From positions 60,196 to 124,195 of the forward strand of contig NZ_SLWN01000021.1 in NCBI RefSeq assembly GCF_004342025.1: a DNA stretch of 64,000 nt, read 5' to 3'. Position 1 is the stretch's first letter; each line of letters begins with the position of its first letter. Below are positions 17,399-27,045 of this stretch, one piece after another. The notes beneath the pieces were generated by a model, which saw only the letters and a list, made by a program, of their open reading frames with translations, was not told the origin of the DNA and did no database searches. This DNA is from Kribbella steppae. GTDB taxonomy: Bacteria; Actinomycetota; Actinomycetes; Propionibacteriales; Kribbellaceae. Made by a program: the position numbers and the translations under genes.

Positions 17399-18670
17399 AT
17401 GCTTGACGTCGACGACGTCATGACCGATCCGGCGTTCCGGAACGATCCTTACCCGTTCTGGGCGCAGCTGCGCGCGCGCCGCCCTGTTTGTCAAGCACGG
17501 ACGGGGTTATGGCTCGTTACGCGATTTGGCGATGTCGAATCAGCGCTTCGAGACCCACGATTCTCCAGTAGCCAGGCCCGCTTTCCTACGCGCTTGCGCG
17601 TCCTCGGACAACTCAGTGCCGAGTCAATGGAGCGCGTCTTCGGCCGCTCCATGCTGCACCTGGACCCGCCCGAACATACCCGACTTCGTAGGGTCGTCAG
17701 CGGGTCCTTCAATCCGCGGCGGATCGAGCGGATGCGGCCTCTCGTGCGCCAACTGGCACATTACCTGATCGAGGAGGCGTCCGACGCGCGCGAGATGGAC
17801 CTCATCACCGACTTCGCGTATCCCCTACCGGTCACGATCATCTTTGAGCGGTTCGGAATCCCGTTTCCCGACCGTCCCGCACTGGCACGCCTGATCAGAC
17901 GCCACCGTGAAGCTCGTCTCGCACTCGTCCTGGAAAAGACTCGACGGTCCTCAGACCTCGGCAAGGATACGCAGGCGACGGTCTCGCCACCCGGCGGGTC
18001 CGTTCAAATCATGGAGCGCACCGCCGCAGAACTCCGCGACTATCTCGAGCACCTTATCCGCGTCCGTCAGCACACCCCTGGTGAAGACGTACTGACCGAG
18101 TTGCTCGACATCGCGTCGCGCTCTGAGCCGGGGAAGGACAAGATGAGCACTGCTGAGCTCGTCGGCACGGCGATGCTCTTGCTCATTGCGGGCCAGGAGA
18201 CCACCATCAACCTCATCGGCAACGGAGTCCTGGCATTGATGCGTCACCCCAGGGCGTACGAGCGACTCAAGGATGACCGCTCTCTCGTTGGCAACGCCGT
18301 AGAGGAACTGCTTCGATACGACACACCGATCCAGGTCGTACCCAGGGTCGTGCGTGACCCACTCGACGTGGGAGGCCACCACTTGCCGGGTGACAGCGAG
18401 ATTCTTCTCGTACTGGCGGCAGCCAACCGCGACCCGGACCGCTTCGACGACCCCGATGAGCTCGACATAACCCGACGCGAGAATCACCACCTAGCGCTCG
18501 GCGGAGGTCCTCACTACTGCCTCGGCGGGCACTTGGCTCGCTTGGAGGCGAGCGAGGCACTTCACGCCCTGCTGCATTATGCCCCGGGGTTGCGGCTGAC
18601 CGACGGGGACCTGCAATGGCGGCCCAACCCGTTTCTGCGCGGGCTCGAGTCTCTTCCCGTCTGCTTTTGA
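17399..18670 (+). CDS. Cytochrome P450
   Basis: A 424-residue soluble bacterial P450. The I-helix oxygen motif is AGQETT, the K-helix ExxR is EELLRY, and the haem loop is LALGGGPHYCLGG with ligand Cys374; the usual Phe that opens the loop is replaced by Leu. ATG 17399 fits the family N terminus (DPAFRNDPYPFW follows within 20 residues) and has GGGAGGG upstream; an ATG at 17324 overlapping the small peptide gene is the alternative. It is the last gene of the operon and probably hydroxylates or oxidatively cleaves the product. No ferredoxin gene is nearby. Confidence 0.88.
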   Translation: MLDVDDVMTDPAFRNDPYPFWAQLRARRPVCQARTGLWLVTRFGDVESALRDPRFSSSQARFPTRLRVLGQLSAESMERVFGRSMLHLDPPEHTRLRRVVSGSFNPRRIERMRPLVRQLAHYLIEEASDAREMDLITDFAYPLPVTIIFERFGIPFPDRPALARLIRRHREARLALVLEKTRRSSDLGKDTQATVSPPGGSVQIMERTAAELRDYLEHLIRVRQHTPGEDVLTELLDIASRSEPGKDKMSTAELVGTAMLLLIAGQETTINLIGNGVLALMRHPRAYERLKDDRSLVGNAVEELLRYDTPIQVVPRVVRDPLDVGGHHLPGDSEILLVLAAANRDPDRFDDPDELDITRRENHHLALGGGPHYCLGGHLARLEASEALHALLHYAPGLRLTDGDLQWRPNPFLRGLESLPVCF

Positions 18671-18976
18671 TTGGTCGCCACAACGACATCTCTCAGGTCT
18701 CGGTGCGCGGCTACCCGACCTGAGCGCCCTCCCGCCTACGGACCCGCACGGGGTAGCCGCGGCGTATGAATTGACTCCGGTGGGTCCACCGGGGTGCCAA
18801 GCACCAGGGATTCGCACGCGGACCAGCTCGTGCACGCCGCATGCCTCGGCACCGCCCGGTCGTCGGGGGTGGGTAGCCGGCCTGGTTCCGTCAGTGACAG
18901 TCCCGGCGGTTGCGTACGCCGCCGTGTGCGAGGTCGCCGGCCCGGAACTTGTCAAGGTGGTTGAGGCCAGTGGGAG
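18671..18976. other. Intergenic, no gene recognised
   Basis: About 300 bases between the P450 gene and the IS3 remnant. No convincing coding sequence or terminator was seen. The cluster has no transporter, regulator or resistance gene before this point, so its right side may have been lost here. Confidence 0.5.
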
Positions 18977-20382
18977 TTACGCGGCGGTTTGTTGAACCGT
19001 CTTGTTTTGTTGGGTTTCTTGGGTGGTGGGTTGATCCAGGCTGCGTCGGGCAGGCTGAGAATGGCCGGTGTCGCGGTGGTGGTGAACCGTTCGGGTTCGC
19101 GGTCCGGGCTGCGGCCAGGGCGTGGTGGCGGCGTTGGTGGTTGCCGCGGCGAGGCCGTAGTGGACGTTGGCGGGGGTGTGCAGCCCGATGCCGGGGTGGT
19201 GGTGGTCATGGTTGTAGAACTGGGTGAACTCGTCGATGAAGGTCCTGGCGTGTTGCAGCGATCCGAACCGGTCGGGGAACACCGGCGCGTATTTGAGGGT
19301 CTTGAACCACGCCTCGGAGAACGGGTTGTCGTTGGACACGCGGGGTCGTGAGTGGGAGCGGTGACGCCGAGGTCGGCGAGCAGGGCCGCGACGGTTTTGG
19401 AGGTCATTGAGGTGCCCCGGTCGGCGTGCACGACCGGCTGGATCCCGTGGATCGTGAACGCCTCGCGCATCACTTCTTCCGCCAGGACGGCGGTTTCGGT
19501 GACATGGACGTGCGCGCCGACGATGTAGCGGGAGTAGATGTCGATCATGACGTAGGCGTCGTAGTAGATGCCCTTGGCCGGACCGGGCAGCACAAGGTGT
19601 TGTCCCAGGTGAACACCTGCCCCGGGCCGGTCGCGATCCGCTCGGGACGGGCCCGGGCCGGATGACGCGCCAGGCGCCGGCGGTCTTTCACCTGCGCGTT
19701 CGCGGCGAGGATCCGGTACATCGTGGACACCGAGCACAGATACTGCCCCCGCTCGAGCAGCACGGCATATACCTGCACCGGGGTCCGGTCGATGAACTCG
19801 GCGCCGTTCAAAACGGCCAGAACGTGGGCCTGTTCGCCCGGGGTGAGCTGGTTGGCCGGCGCGCCACCCGGGCTGTCACCAGCCCTACCGGCGGCGTGGG
19901 TCGCCCGGCGGTGGCCCGGGAGATGCCCGTCAGGCTCGCGGCGTCCCGGGTCGTGACGCCGGCCGCGGTCAGCTCCCGGAACCACCCATCAGCGCCGCCT
20001 GTACGACTGCTCGTCCGGCGCGCTCTCGGAGATGTCCTCCAAGAGCGCGTGTGCTTTTCCCATGATCTCCAACGCCACCTCGGTCCGAGCCAGCCGCCGC
20101 TCGGCCTTGGACAGCTGGGCCCGCAACCGAGCGATCTCGGCCTGCTCGACGCTGAGCCGCCCGCCCTTCGCGCCGGGCTCGCGCTCTTCCAGCACGCCAC
20201 CGTCGCGCAGCTTGCGCCACTCGGTGATCTGCGACGAGTACAGGCCCTCACGCCGCAGATACCCGCCACCCCGCCCCGTCTTGGCAGGCCACCTCATACG
20301 CCGCCAGATGCCGAAGCTTCTCCGCCGGGGTGAACGTCCGTCGAGGTCTCGGACCACCAGCCCTCGGACCCGATTTACTCAT
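18977..20382 (-). pseudogene. IS3-family transposase (orfA and orfB), multiply frameshifted
   Basis: On the minus strand orfA starts at ATG 20382 (SGPRAGG, then RRTFTPAEKLRHLAAYEVAC). After a frameshift it continues with SSQITEWRKLRDGG and ARLRAQLSKAERRLARTEVA. The orfB integrase core follows in several frames: STMYRILAAN, then YVMIDIYSRYIVGAHV, VHADRGTSMTSKTVAALLAD and DNPFSEAWFKTLKYAP. The catalytic D-D-E region is recognisable but split over at least three frames, so the copy is dead. It forms the right-hand IS scar of the phosphonate cluster. Confidence 0.8.
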
Positions 20383-20586
20383 CACACCATCATCGACTAC
20401 CGGTGCAAGAACACAACTAGCCATCGTTGTTGATCATCCTGAATCTCGCCCTGCGGGCCGGGCATGGCAGTGGGTGCTGCGGATCACCGCGGACCTCGCG
20501 GGGTGGGCGGGAACACGGTGGCGTAGACGGTATGTGTCGTGTGCTGGGTCTGATGGAGGCTCTCAGTCCACGGAAGGATGAGAGTT

Positions 20587-20870
20587 ATGGAGGCACCGAG
20601 GAAATACCCGGGCGAGCTTCGGGAGCAGGCAATCCGGCTGGCGGTCGATTTGCGCGTGACCTGGCTACGAAGGTCGGCGCTGTCAGGCGAGTCGGTGAGC
20701 AATTGGGTATCCATCCCGAGACGCTGCGCACGTGGGTCGCCCAGGCCGAGGTCGACGAGGGTAACCGTCCCGGCGTCACGAGCGCGGAGGCGCAGCGCAT
20801 CGCCGAGGTCGAGCGCGAGAGCAAGAAGTTGCGCCGAGCCCATGAGATGTTGCGGACGGCTCTGCCGAGC
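20587..20870 (+). pseudogene. IS3-family orfA remnant
   Basis: A second, unrelated IS3-type orfA in plus orientation. It begins MEAPRKYPGELREQAIRLAV (the usual helix-turn-helix start). After a frameshift it continues with QLGIHPETLRTWVAQAEVDE and RIAEVERESKKLRRAHEMLR, then stops resembling a transposase. No orfB follows. Confidence 0.7.
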
Positions 20871-21530
20871 CACCGTCCTGCGGCACCCAAGGCCGACCAC
20901 ACCCGCCGACCAAGCCCCAACGCGGCCGCCCCAACACCGCCGGGACCGGCGCCCCCACGCTGCCACTTGACAAACCAGCACCACATATCGGCTGAAGCGC
21001 GAGCAGCACCTTGCGGCACGGCCAAAGCGGCGGCGCCGCTCGACTCGACCCTGTTCAAGCCTCGCAGCACCAGCCTGGCACGCCTGGATGCGCTGCTGGA
21101 GACCCTAGGCTCGGATAGGCACGCCGCCTTCGGCGACCACTTGGGTATCGATCGCCACGAGCCAGGGTCACGAGCGTCGGGACAGCACCAAGCCGAGCGA
21201 TCGCTCGCGAATGCGTTCTTCCATTGGCTGGTCGCACGAACACTCTGGGTGCTGTCGAACAGGCAGAGACCTTCAGCGTCAAACGTATACCACGACTAGC
21301 CCAAGATCTGCCCAAAAGCAGGTGAATCGTCGTAGGTTTGATGCACGCTCGGTTATGTGCGAACGACCGGTTGGCCGTCAGAGAACTGTGCACAGTCGTC
21401 GGCCTCGGCCTCGTGCGGGTAGCGTCGGCCAGGTTTGCTGCGAGCATCGGGCCTGTGGCCGTCAGCGGCGGCCTCTTCCCGAGGGAGACGTGTCGACGAG
21501 ATAGCTGGCTATAACCTGTCTGCGGAGAGG
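20871..21530. other. Intergenic remnant between IS debris and lipid operon
   Basis: About 660 bases with no gene I can support. Open frames exist on both strands but have low-complexity composition and no recognised domain. Probably decayed insertion-sequence DNA. Confidence 0.45.
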
Positions 21531-22760
21531 TCAGACCAGAGACCCCACGAATCCCCCAAATCGTCGAACCAAGCCCGGCCGCGGGCCGGGATCTTCGCGG
21601 CGCTCGGTGACAAGGTGATAAGCCTGCAAGCGGTTCGTTCTAAAGGCGTGTGCGCCCCCCCAGAGGAAGATCTGAAATGTCCGGTAGGTCTCCTCGCCCC
21701 AACGGTCGACAATCTGGGTCCTCGCCGCTTCAAAACGCTCCGCCCAGCGAGTAATCGTCAACTCGTAGTCGTGGGTCTCGCGGGCCACGTCAATGATTTC
21801 GAATCCATGAAAGAGTTGTTCTCGGACCATGTCCGGCAACGAAAGGAATGAATGATGTCCCGTCCAGGTAAATTTCCGCGTGATGGGGCTGATTGCAAAT
21901 TTCTCCTTTGTCGCAGAGGCATCAAGATACAACCTGCCGCCAGGTTTAAGAGCGTCCCACAGTGTTGAGCAAAAGCGGGTGTAATTAGGGATGTGTTCGA
22001 TGACGCCGTAGATCACAGCATGGTCAAAGGGGGAGTTGGTCTTAAAGTCCAAAAAATCTCCTACCACCACCTCCGCGGGCAGATTCCTTTCCCGGATCAG
22101 GGATTCGATGTATGACCGCGAATCTTCGGCAAGAGTCACGGACGTCACATGGACCCCGCGCGCCCCGCAATAGTCTGCGACCCCACCCCAGCCTCCGCCG
22201 ATGTCGAGGAGGCGCATTCCGGATTGCAATCCCAAGAAGTTCCACATGCTTTCGAGCTTGTGTTCCGCGGCTTCCTCGAGTGAGTCTCCGTCGGATTCAA
22301 AAAGGCAGTGTGAGTAGAATCGGTATCGCTTATCCACGAAGGTGAGGTAGAAGTCATCACCCAGGAGGTAGTGGGCGTCGATGGCCCGCTTGTTTGCACG
22401 CGTAGGCGAGCGGACCAACAATTCGTAGGCGAAACGCAGCATCTGGGACGGTCGCGTTCCGAATCGCATCGAATCACGCAGGCTAAGGACGGAGCTCATA
22501 TCTCCGTCGAGATCGATCTCGCCGTGGATGTATGCGTTCCCGAGCGCCAACTCCGTGCATGGGAGTTTGAGTGCGCGTTCAGTCCTGAAGGTGACCGTGA
22601 AGGTCGGATCCTTGCTACCGACGCTCATGCGCTCTCCGTTTGGCAGGACAATGCAAAAGTCTGCGTCCACCTGCTTAAGCATTTCGATCACAGGGAGATT
22701 CCGATGCTGTCGATCCGGCCCAGATGCGGCCACTCGCGGTCGCGTTGCGCGCGTCACCAT
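21531..22760 (-). CDS. Cyclopropane-fatty-acid-synthase-like methyltransferase
   Basis: About 410 residues. A Shine-Dalgarno AAGGAGG immediately upstream fixes the ATG at 22760 (MVTRATRP); a longer frame to 22850 is less likely. The C-terminal two thirds match CFA-synthase/mycolic-acid methyltransferases: RFYSHCLFES, LLDIGGGWGGVADYCGARGV (SAM motif I), VIYGVIEHIPNYTRF and ALKPGGRLYLDA. The N-terminal roughly 120 residues look like the lipid-handling domain of bacterial CFA synthases. It should transfer a methyl(ene) group from SAM to an unsaturated acyl chain. Third gene of a lipid operon whose first product is a desaturase. Base composition here is clearly poorer in GC than the surroundings. 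Confidence 0.8.
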   Translation of the reverse strand: MVTRATRPRVAASGPDRQHRNLPVIEMLKQVDADFCIVLPNGERMSVGSKDPTFTVTFRTERALKLPCTELALGNAYIHGEIDLDGDMSSVLSLRDSMRFGTRPSQMLRFAYELLVRSPTRANKRAIDAHYLLGDDFYLTFVDKRYRFYSHCLFESDGDSLEEAAEHKLESMWNFLGLQSGMRLLDIGGGWGGVADYCGARGVHVTSVTLAEDSRSYIESLIRERNLPAEVVVGDFLDFKTNSPFDHAVIYGVIEHIPNYTRFCSTLWDALKPGGRLYLDASATKEKFAISPITRKFTWTGHHSFLSLPDMVREQLFHGFEIIDVARETHDYELTITRWAERFEAARTQIVDRWGEETYRTFQIFLWGGAHAFRTNRLQAYHLVTERREDPGPRPGLVRRFGGFVGSLV

Positions 22761-22981
22761 GGGGTCCTCCTTGGCTCGAGGTTGATATTCAGTTGCATCC
22801 AAACCCTGGCAATTCCGGTCGCTAGCGACGACAGTCGGGCTCAATGACACCTCCGATGATTCGGTCGAGGGCTTACCAGCGAGATGGCCAACTCGGTGCC
22901 TCTACGCGGTTCGATCAAGGTACAAAGCAGACGCTGTGCAGTTGTACTGCTGTAATAGGATTCCGATCCAAAGGATCCGTC

Positions 22982-23785
22982 TTAGCCCGTGTCAGAAACG
23001 AAGAGAGTCTGTGCCGAACTGCCGACGACGCCCTTCCGGTCGAATATCGTAGCTAACGCCGCGGCCCGCCTGCTGCGGCTGAAGTAGGAGCACGCCTGGA
23101 GGGCTACCCACTCATCACTGAGCTCTCGAATGAGTTGAACCGATAGGTCGACATTTCGAAAGTTGAACTTGATGGGATCAAGCACGGATGAGGCGCCACT
23201 TACGGAGTCAGCCGCGACCAGAACCCGCTGCATGGACGACGGGATTTCCCCGTGGACAAGAGGGACTTTCATGCGCAACCAGACTGTGGCCGGTCCTGGT
23301 TGGCGCCAGCCACCTTCCAAGAAACGCCAGTGGATTGCCGTCTGATATCCGATGCTGTGGGAGACGGTAAAGAAGGGTTCCTCAATGCCGCTCTCTGGAC
23401 CCGGCAGCGGCCTGTGGACCGGATTCGCCTGATCGAGGGAAGCAATCTCTCCCTTTAATAAGCGCCAGCCTCTCGCGATCATTACCGGTGCGCCGTCTTC
23501 AGTTTCAAGGCGGGCGTCTACAAGATCGACCCTGGCCCCCGGCCGTATCAAGGTCGCCGTCGAGCGGACGGGCGCCACAGGGATCGGTCGAAGAATTTCG
23601 CAGGTTATCCTGCTGAGGTGCTTATCCTCACCTCCTGGGGTCGATTCAATCGCGCGTGCGAGCAGTCCGGCGGGCGGTCCGCCGTGCTGCAGCCTGGCGT
23701 CCCAGGGGCCGGCGGTTAGGGGGCTCGGGCGCAAGAAATCACCGTCGAGTGTGTAGAAGGCAAAGTACTGCCAAGGTCGCGTCAC
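22982..23785 (-). CDS. Acyl-CoA thioesterase family protein
   Basis: About 267 residues of the double hot-dog thioesterase type (TesB/4HBT_3-like). The N-terminal signature LQHGGPPAGLLARAIE is clear, and the C-terminal half repeats the fold. GTG 23785 is the likely start, since it overlaps the desaturase stop as GTGA and has GAGGCGAG upstream; a frame beginning at 23836 would overlap the desaturase by 55 bases. The enzyme probably hydrolyses or exchanges an acyl thioester formed in the same lipid pathway. A 220-base gap separates it from the CFA-like gene. Confidence 0.75.
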   Translation of the reverse strand: MTRPWQYFAFYTLDGDFLRPSPLTAGPWDARLQHGGPPAGLLARAIESTPGGEDKHLSRITCEILRPIPVAPVRSTATLIRPGARVDLVDARLETEDGAPVMIARGWRLLKGEIASLDQANPVHRPLPGPESGIEEPFFTVSHSIGYQTAIHWRFLEGGWRQPGPATVWLRMKVPLVHGEIPSSMQRVLVAADSVSGASSVLDPIKFNFRNVDLSVQLIRELSDEWVALQACSYFSRSRRAAALATIFDRKGVVGSSAQTLFVSDTG

Positions 23786-24627
23786 CGTTCTCGCCTCAGC
23801 TGATGGTGACCGGACAATGAGTCGGGTTCCACCCATCGCCCAAACCTCAGGCGCCAGCGGCGATCGTTCTCCCTAGGACGCGCCTGCGTAGCGGTTGAGA
23901 CGATTTGCTCAAGCGTGCGGAACAGGCCGATTCTACCCAGCGTTGCGTCGGCCCAGCCGTTGACCAAGCAATAGTTGTTATCGTGTTCTCTTGAATGATG
24001 CTTCATGTGATGCTCAGGAGACAGGATTAAGTGTGCGAACTGAAGCGCTTTTATCGTGCGTCCAGGTTTAAATATGTGCCCGATCTTATGTAACTCCAAG
24101 GAGAACGCCAATTCGATCGAATAGGATGCGCCTGCAATCGCCAATGCAAATCGGACGTCGGATGGTAGGCCGGCACCTAGAATTGATGCAGCGATCGCTG
24201 GGCTTGCTCCCAGCAGGCCGAACCACGACATCAGGCCAAATTCCTGCTTTAACCCGTACCTAAAGATGCGTTGCGGGTAAATGTGGTGTTCGCGCACCAG
24301 TAGCACCATCCGTCGCACCGCACCACGCGTCTCGTCGAACCACGTGTCGAACATCCAGTGTAGAATTCCGCTCGCCAGGTCAGCCAAATAGGTGGCGGTG
24401 ACGAGGGCGCACAATGCCCATGCCGTGTGTGTCCAGGACAAATCGGCGTAACGCAAGGCGTGGATCAGGCCAATGGCGCAAACGGCGGCATTTAGCAGAC
24501 CGCCGACGATATGAGAGACAATCTCTCCTGGCCGGAACGGTGGCGGATCAAAGAGTTCCGCGCCTGGAGCCGACTCGTTCGGACCGACGAACTTGGGAGC
24601 GGCTCCGATCGGGACATCACTGTACAT
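23782..24627 (-). CDS. CarF/PEDS1 (TMEM189)-family lipid desaturase
   Basis: A 281-residue membrane protein with the full histidine pattern of the lipid desaturase domain that contains CarF and plasmanylethanolamine desaturase: D83-LASGILH90-WMFD94TW, VREH114-H115, H180-KIGH184, and H206-H207-MKH210-H211 with H215 and YC219-220 GW following. Two or three membrane spans precede or lie between these motifs (about 36-60, 66-88, 140-175). Family members introduce the vinyl-ether bond of plasmalogens with a di-iron centre. ATG 24627 has GGGAGG upstream. It leads a three-gene lipid operon. Whether this homologue acts on an ether lipid or on an acyl chain is not known. Confidence 0.85.
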   Translation of the reverse strand: MYSDVPIGAAPKFVGPNESAPGAELFDPPPFRPGEIVSHIVGGLLNAAVCAIGLIHALRYADLSWTHTAWALCALVTATYLADLASGILHWMFDTWFDETRGAVRRMVLLVREHHIYPQRIFRYGLKQEFGLMSWFGLLGASPAIAASILGAGLPSDVRFALAIAGASYSIELAFSLELHKIGHIFKPGRTIKALQFAHLILSPEHHMKHHSREHDNNYCLVNGWADATLGRIGLFRTLEQIVSTATQARPRENDRRWRLRFGRWVEPDSLSGHHQLRRER

Positions 24628-24769
24628 TTACCCCCGCCTCCCTATGTCTCCTCTTCACGGTAGCGGAATCTAGACATTTGTAAATGCTGGGGTCAGCCGA
24701 TTCGCCATAGTGTTCGCCAGCTACACGGGCAGGCGCTGCCTGGCTGCAGGGCATCGGCGAAGTCGTGGT

Positions 24770-25171
24770 CGGCAGGCGAGGGGCTCGCAGCATCTTGCAC
24801 TCGACGGTCGAGTTCTCATCGAGCACAACGCGGAATCCCTGCCAGTCAGCACGAACACGCGCACAGGTGTCTCGGCCGTCACGGTTGCCGTGCGCGGCAT
24901 CTCGCCGACCGCAGCGATCTCACGCATGAAGTCGCGGCCATTCAGCGTCGCGAGAAGCCTACCCTTCCGGGTGACCGCACCTTCCCCTTGACGATCAGGC
25001 AGAACTCGCGGCCTATCTGGCCTTCCTCGCGCAGAACCTTGCCCGGCTGGACCTCCGGTCTTCGCAGACTCGCGCCAACTGGACCAACTCCTTGCTGGAG
25101 AGGCCGACGAAGAGGGCGCCCTTGAGCGCCTGCACTTTGATGTCCTGGCTGAACAGCCTCGTGGCGTGCAT
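24770..25171 (-). pseudogene. Cyclic-nucleotide-binding (Crp-type) domain protein, decayed
   Basis: From ATG 25171 the minus strand reads VQALKGALFVGLSSKELVQL, then after frame changes PGKVLREEGQIGREFCLIVK, MREIAAVGEMPRTATVTAET and VLDENSTVECKMLRA. Together these spell a cNMP-binding domain of the Crp/Fnr sensor type (roughly 130 residues), but no single frame keeps it. The helix-turn-helix part of a regulator is not seen. It is a relic and probably not expressed. Confidence 0.7.
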
Positions 25172-25558
25172 ATCCTATTCGGGCACGTTCGCTGAGGCTA
25201 GCCGCGTCGAAGTCCTGGCAGACCTGGACGCCCTCGGTGAGAGCACCCGCTTGGTGGGCCGCGATTGATCGCCCACAGGATCTGACGACCTACGGATGGT
25301 CTGAATTGCAACCGCGCCATGGGCGTGGTCCTACGATCGCAGACCGATGATCCGGAGCGGTTGGTGTGTCGGAACGCACCACCGGTGCGGCCTGGAGGAC
25401 AAACCCGGTGCGCCCACTCGTTGAACCATGCCTGCGATACCCCATCGCTCAGCACGCGGCATTCGTGATGCCCGACCGTGCATCGTGTTTCCGGACACCA
25501 GGAACTGGCTTCGTCCTCATGCTTGCCGACCTCACGCCGGCGAATCGTCCACGGGCCG
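25172..25558. other. Intergenic, nothing recognised
   Basis: About 390 bases between the cNMP relic and the left end of the ISL3 element. Short frames on both strands show no recognisable domain. Confidence 0.45.
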
Positions 25559-25566
25559 CCTTTGAG

Positions 25567-27001
25567 GGCTCTTCACGATCGAGGGTGTAGTTGTGGTCTG
25601 AAGCCGCCGGTTCGAGTAGTGATCTGGCGATGTAGTTGATGAGGTTGCGGAAGCCGAGTGCTGAGCCGCGCCGCGGAGGTGTTTGAGTCGGCCGTTGATG
25701 GCTTCGGTGGGTCCGTTGCTGGTGCCGGGTCGGTCGAAGTAGGCGAGTACGTCGGCGGCGCGCTTGGTCAGGGTCCGCCCGAGCGTGATGAGCTCGACGA
25801 GTGCGGTGGGCACGCTGTGGCTGAGCGAGTCGATGAGCTGCTTCATCAGCGCCCGGCCATGGCTGCGGTCGGGTTCGCGGTAGGCGGCGATCATGCGGTG
25901 GTAGATCCTCCAGCTCGCTTCGACCTCGACGTGTTCATCGGCCGCGAACAGGTCGGCCAGCCGCTGGGCCTGCTTGGGGGTGAGTAGGTCGGCGCCGGTG
26001 TGCAGGGTCCGCCGAGCGGAGTAGAGCGGATCGTTCTTGCGGCCGCGGTGGCCGTGGGTGGCTTGCTGGACTCGTCGTCGGCACTCGTCGAGGGCATCGC
26101 CGGCCAGCCGCACCACGTGAATGGGATCCATGACCGCGACCGCGTCCGGGAACTCTTCGGCAGCAGGGGTCTTGAAGCCGGTGAAGCCGTCCATCGCGAC
26201 CACCTCGACGCGCTCGCGCCAGGACTGTTCGCGTGCGGCGAGCCAGGTCTTGAAGACCTGTCTCGAGCGGCCCTCGACCATGTCCAGCAACCGTGCCGGC
26301 CCGGTCCCATCGCGGATCGGGGTGAGATCGATGATCACCGTGACGTACTTGTCGCCGCGACGGGTATGACGCCAGACATGCTCGTCGACCCTGATCACAG
26401 CCACGCCGTCGAACCGGCCGGGATCATCGATCAGCACGCGCTTGCCCTCGGCAAGAACCGCGTCGTTGGCGGTGTTCCACGCGACCCCGAGACCCTCGGC
26501 GACACGCGCGACGGTGAGGTGCTGGACGACGATGCCTTCCAGCGCCCACCGCAACCCACGCCGCGATAGCTTCGCCTACGGCTCGGCCGCGCGGCTGGTG
26601 TTGGCGCCACACGTGCCCACAACCACCGCACCGGTAGCGGCGCACCGTCACGTGCAGGGTCGTGGGACGCCAGCCCAGCGGCTCGTGTGCCAACCGCCGG
26701 ACCACGCAGCCGCGCACTGTCCCTGCACAGCCACACCGCCGGCACCAGCCATCGGCATCGTCGGCGCCGACAACCCGGCACGCCAGCACCGCACGGTCGG
26801 GCTCGAGTCGCTGACCGACGGCTTCGAGGCCGAGCTCGTCCAAGCGGGCGAAAGTGGTCAGGTCAGGGCAGGCGAAGGTAACGCCAGACACGTCGAGGTC
26901 TTCCAGATGGGCGGTGTGAGAACTCCCATCATCGGAAGACCTCGACCTCTACCCGGCCACCGACGCGCCCACCCGCACTACACCCTCAACTGCGAAGAGC
27001 C
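25567..27001 (-). mobile_element. ISL3-family insertion sequence with ends preserved
   Basis: A 1435-bp element. The left end (25567-25591) starts GGCTCTTCACGATCGAGGG; the right end, read inward from 27001 to 26977, starts GGCTCTTCGCAGTTGAGGG. The 25-base ends match at 21 positions. It is flanked by CCTTTGAG (25559-25566) and CCTTTCAG (27002-27009), an 8-base target duplication with one change, as expected for ISL3. It carries one transposase gene on the minus strand that is no longer intact. The diverged duplication suggests an old insertion. Confidence 0.85.
25592..26891 (-). pseudogene. ISL3 transposase, frameshifted
   Basis: The N-terminal part (from 26891) carries the zinc-finger region CRRCGCAGTVRGCVVRRLAH and YRCGGCGHVWRQ. 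A frameshift near 26550 leads to the long frame from 26554 with the helix-turn-helix and DDE catalytic region (VIRVDEHVWRH, then VEVVAMDGFTGFKTPAAEEF, and GPTEAINGRLKHLRG). A second shift near 25670 displaces the usual C terminus (GFRNLINYIARSLLE, still readable in the next frame). At least two frameshifts make activity unlikely. Confidence 0.8.
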
Positions 27002-27045
27002 CCTTTCAGTCTGAGGACGGCCCGGATGAGCTGTACTTCATCACT

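Noticed and set aside
2810..18670. A known fosfomycin, bialaphos, FR-900098 or phosphonothrixin cluster
   Set aside because: Their marker enzymes (Fom3/Fom4-type, the aconitase-like enzyme, the phosphonothrixin dehydrogenases and paired ThDP subunits) are absent, while the C25-like protein and A-T-C NRPS do not belong to them.
23782..23836. Thioesterase start at 23836 overlapping the desaturase by 55 bases
   Set aside because: GTG 23785 gives the usual GTGA coupling, a ribosome site and a family-like N terminus.
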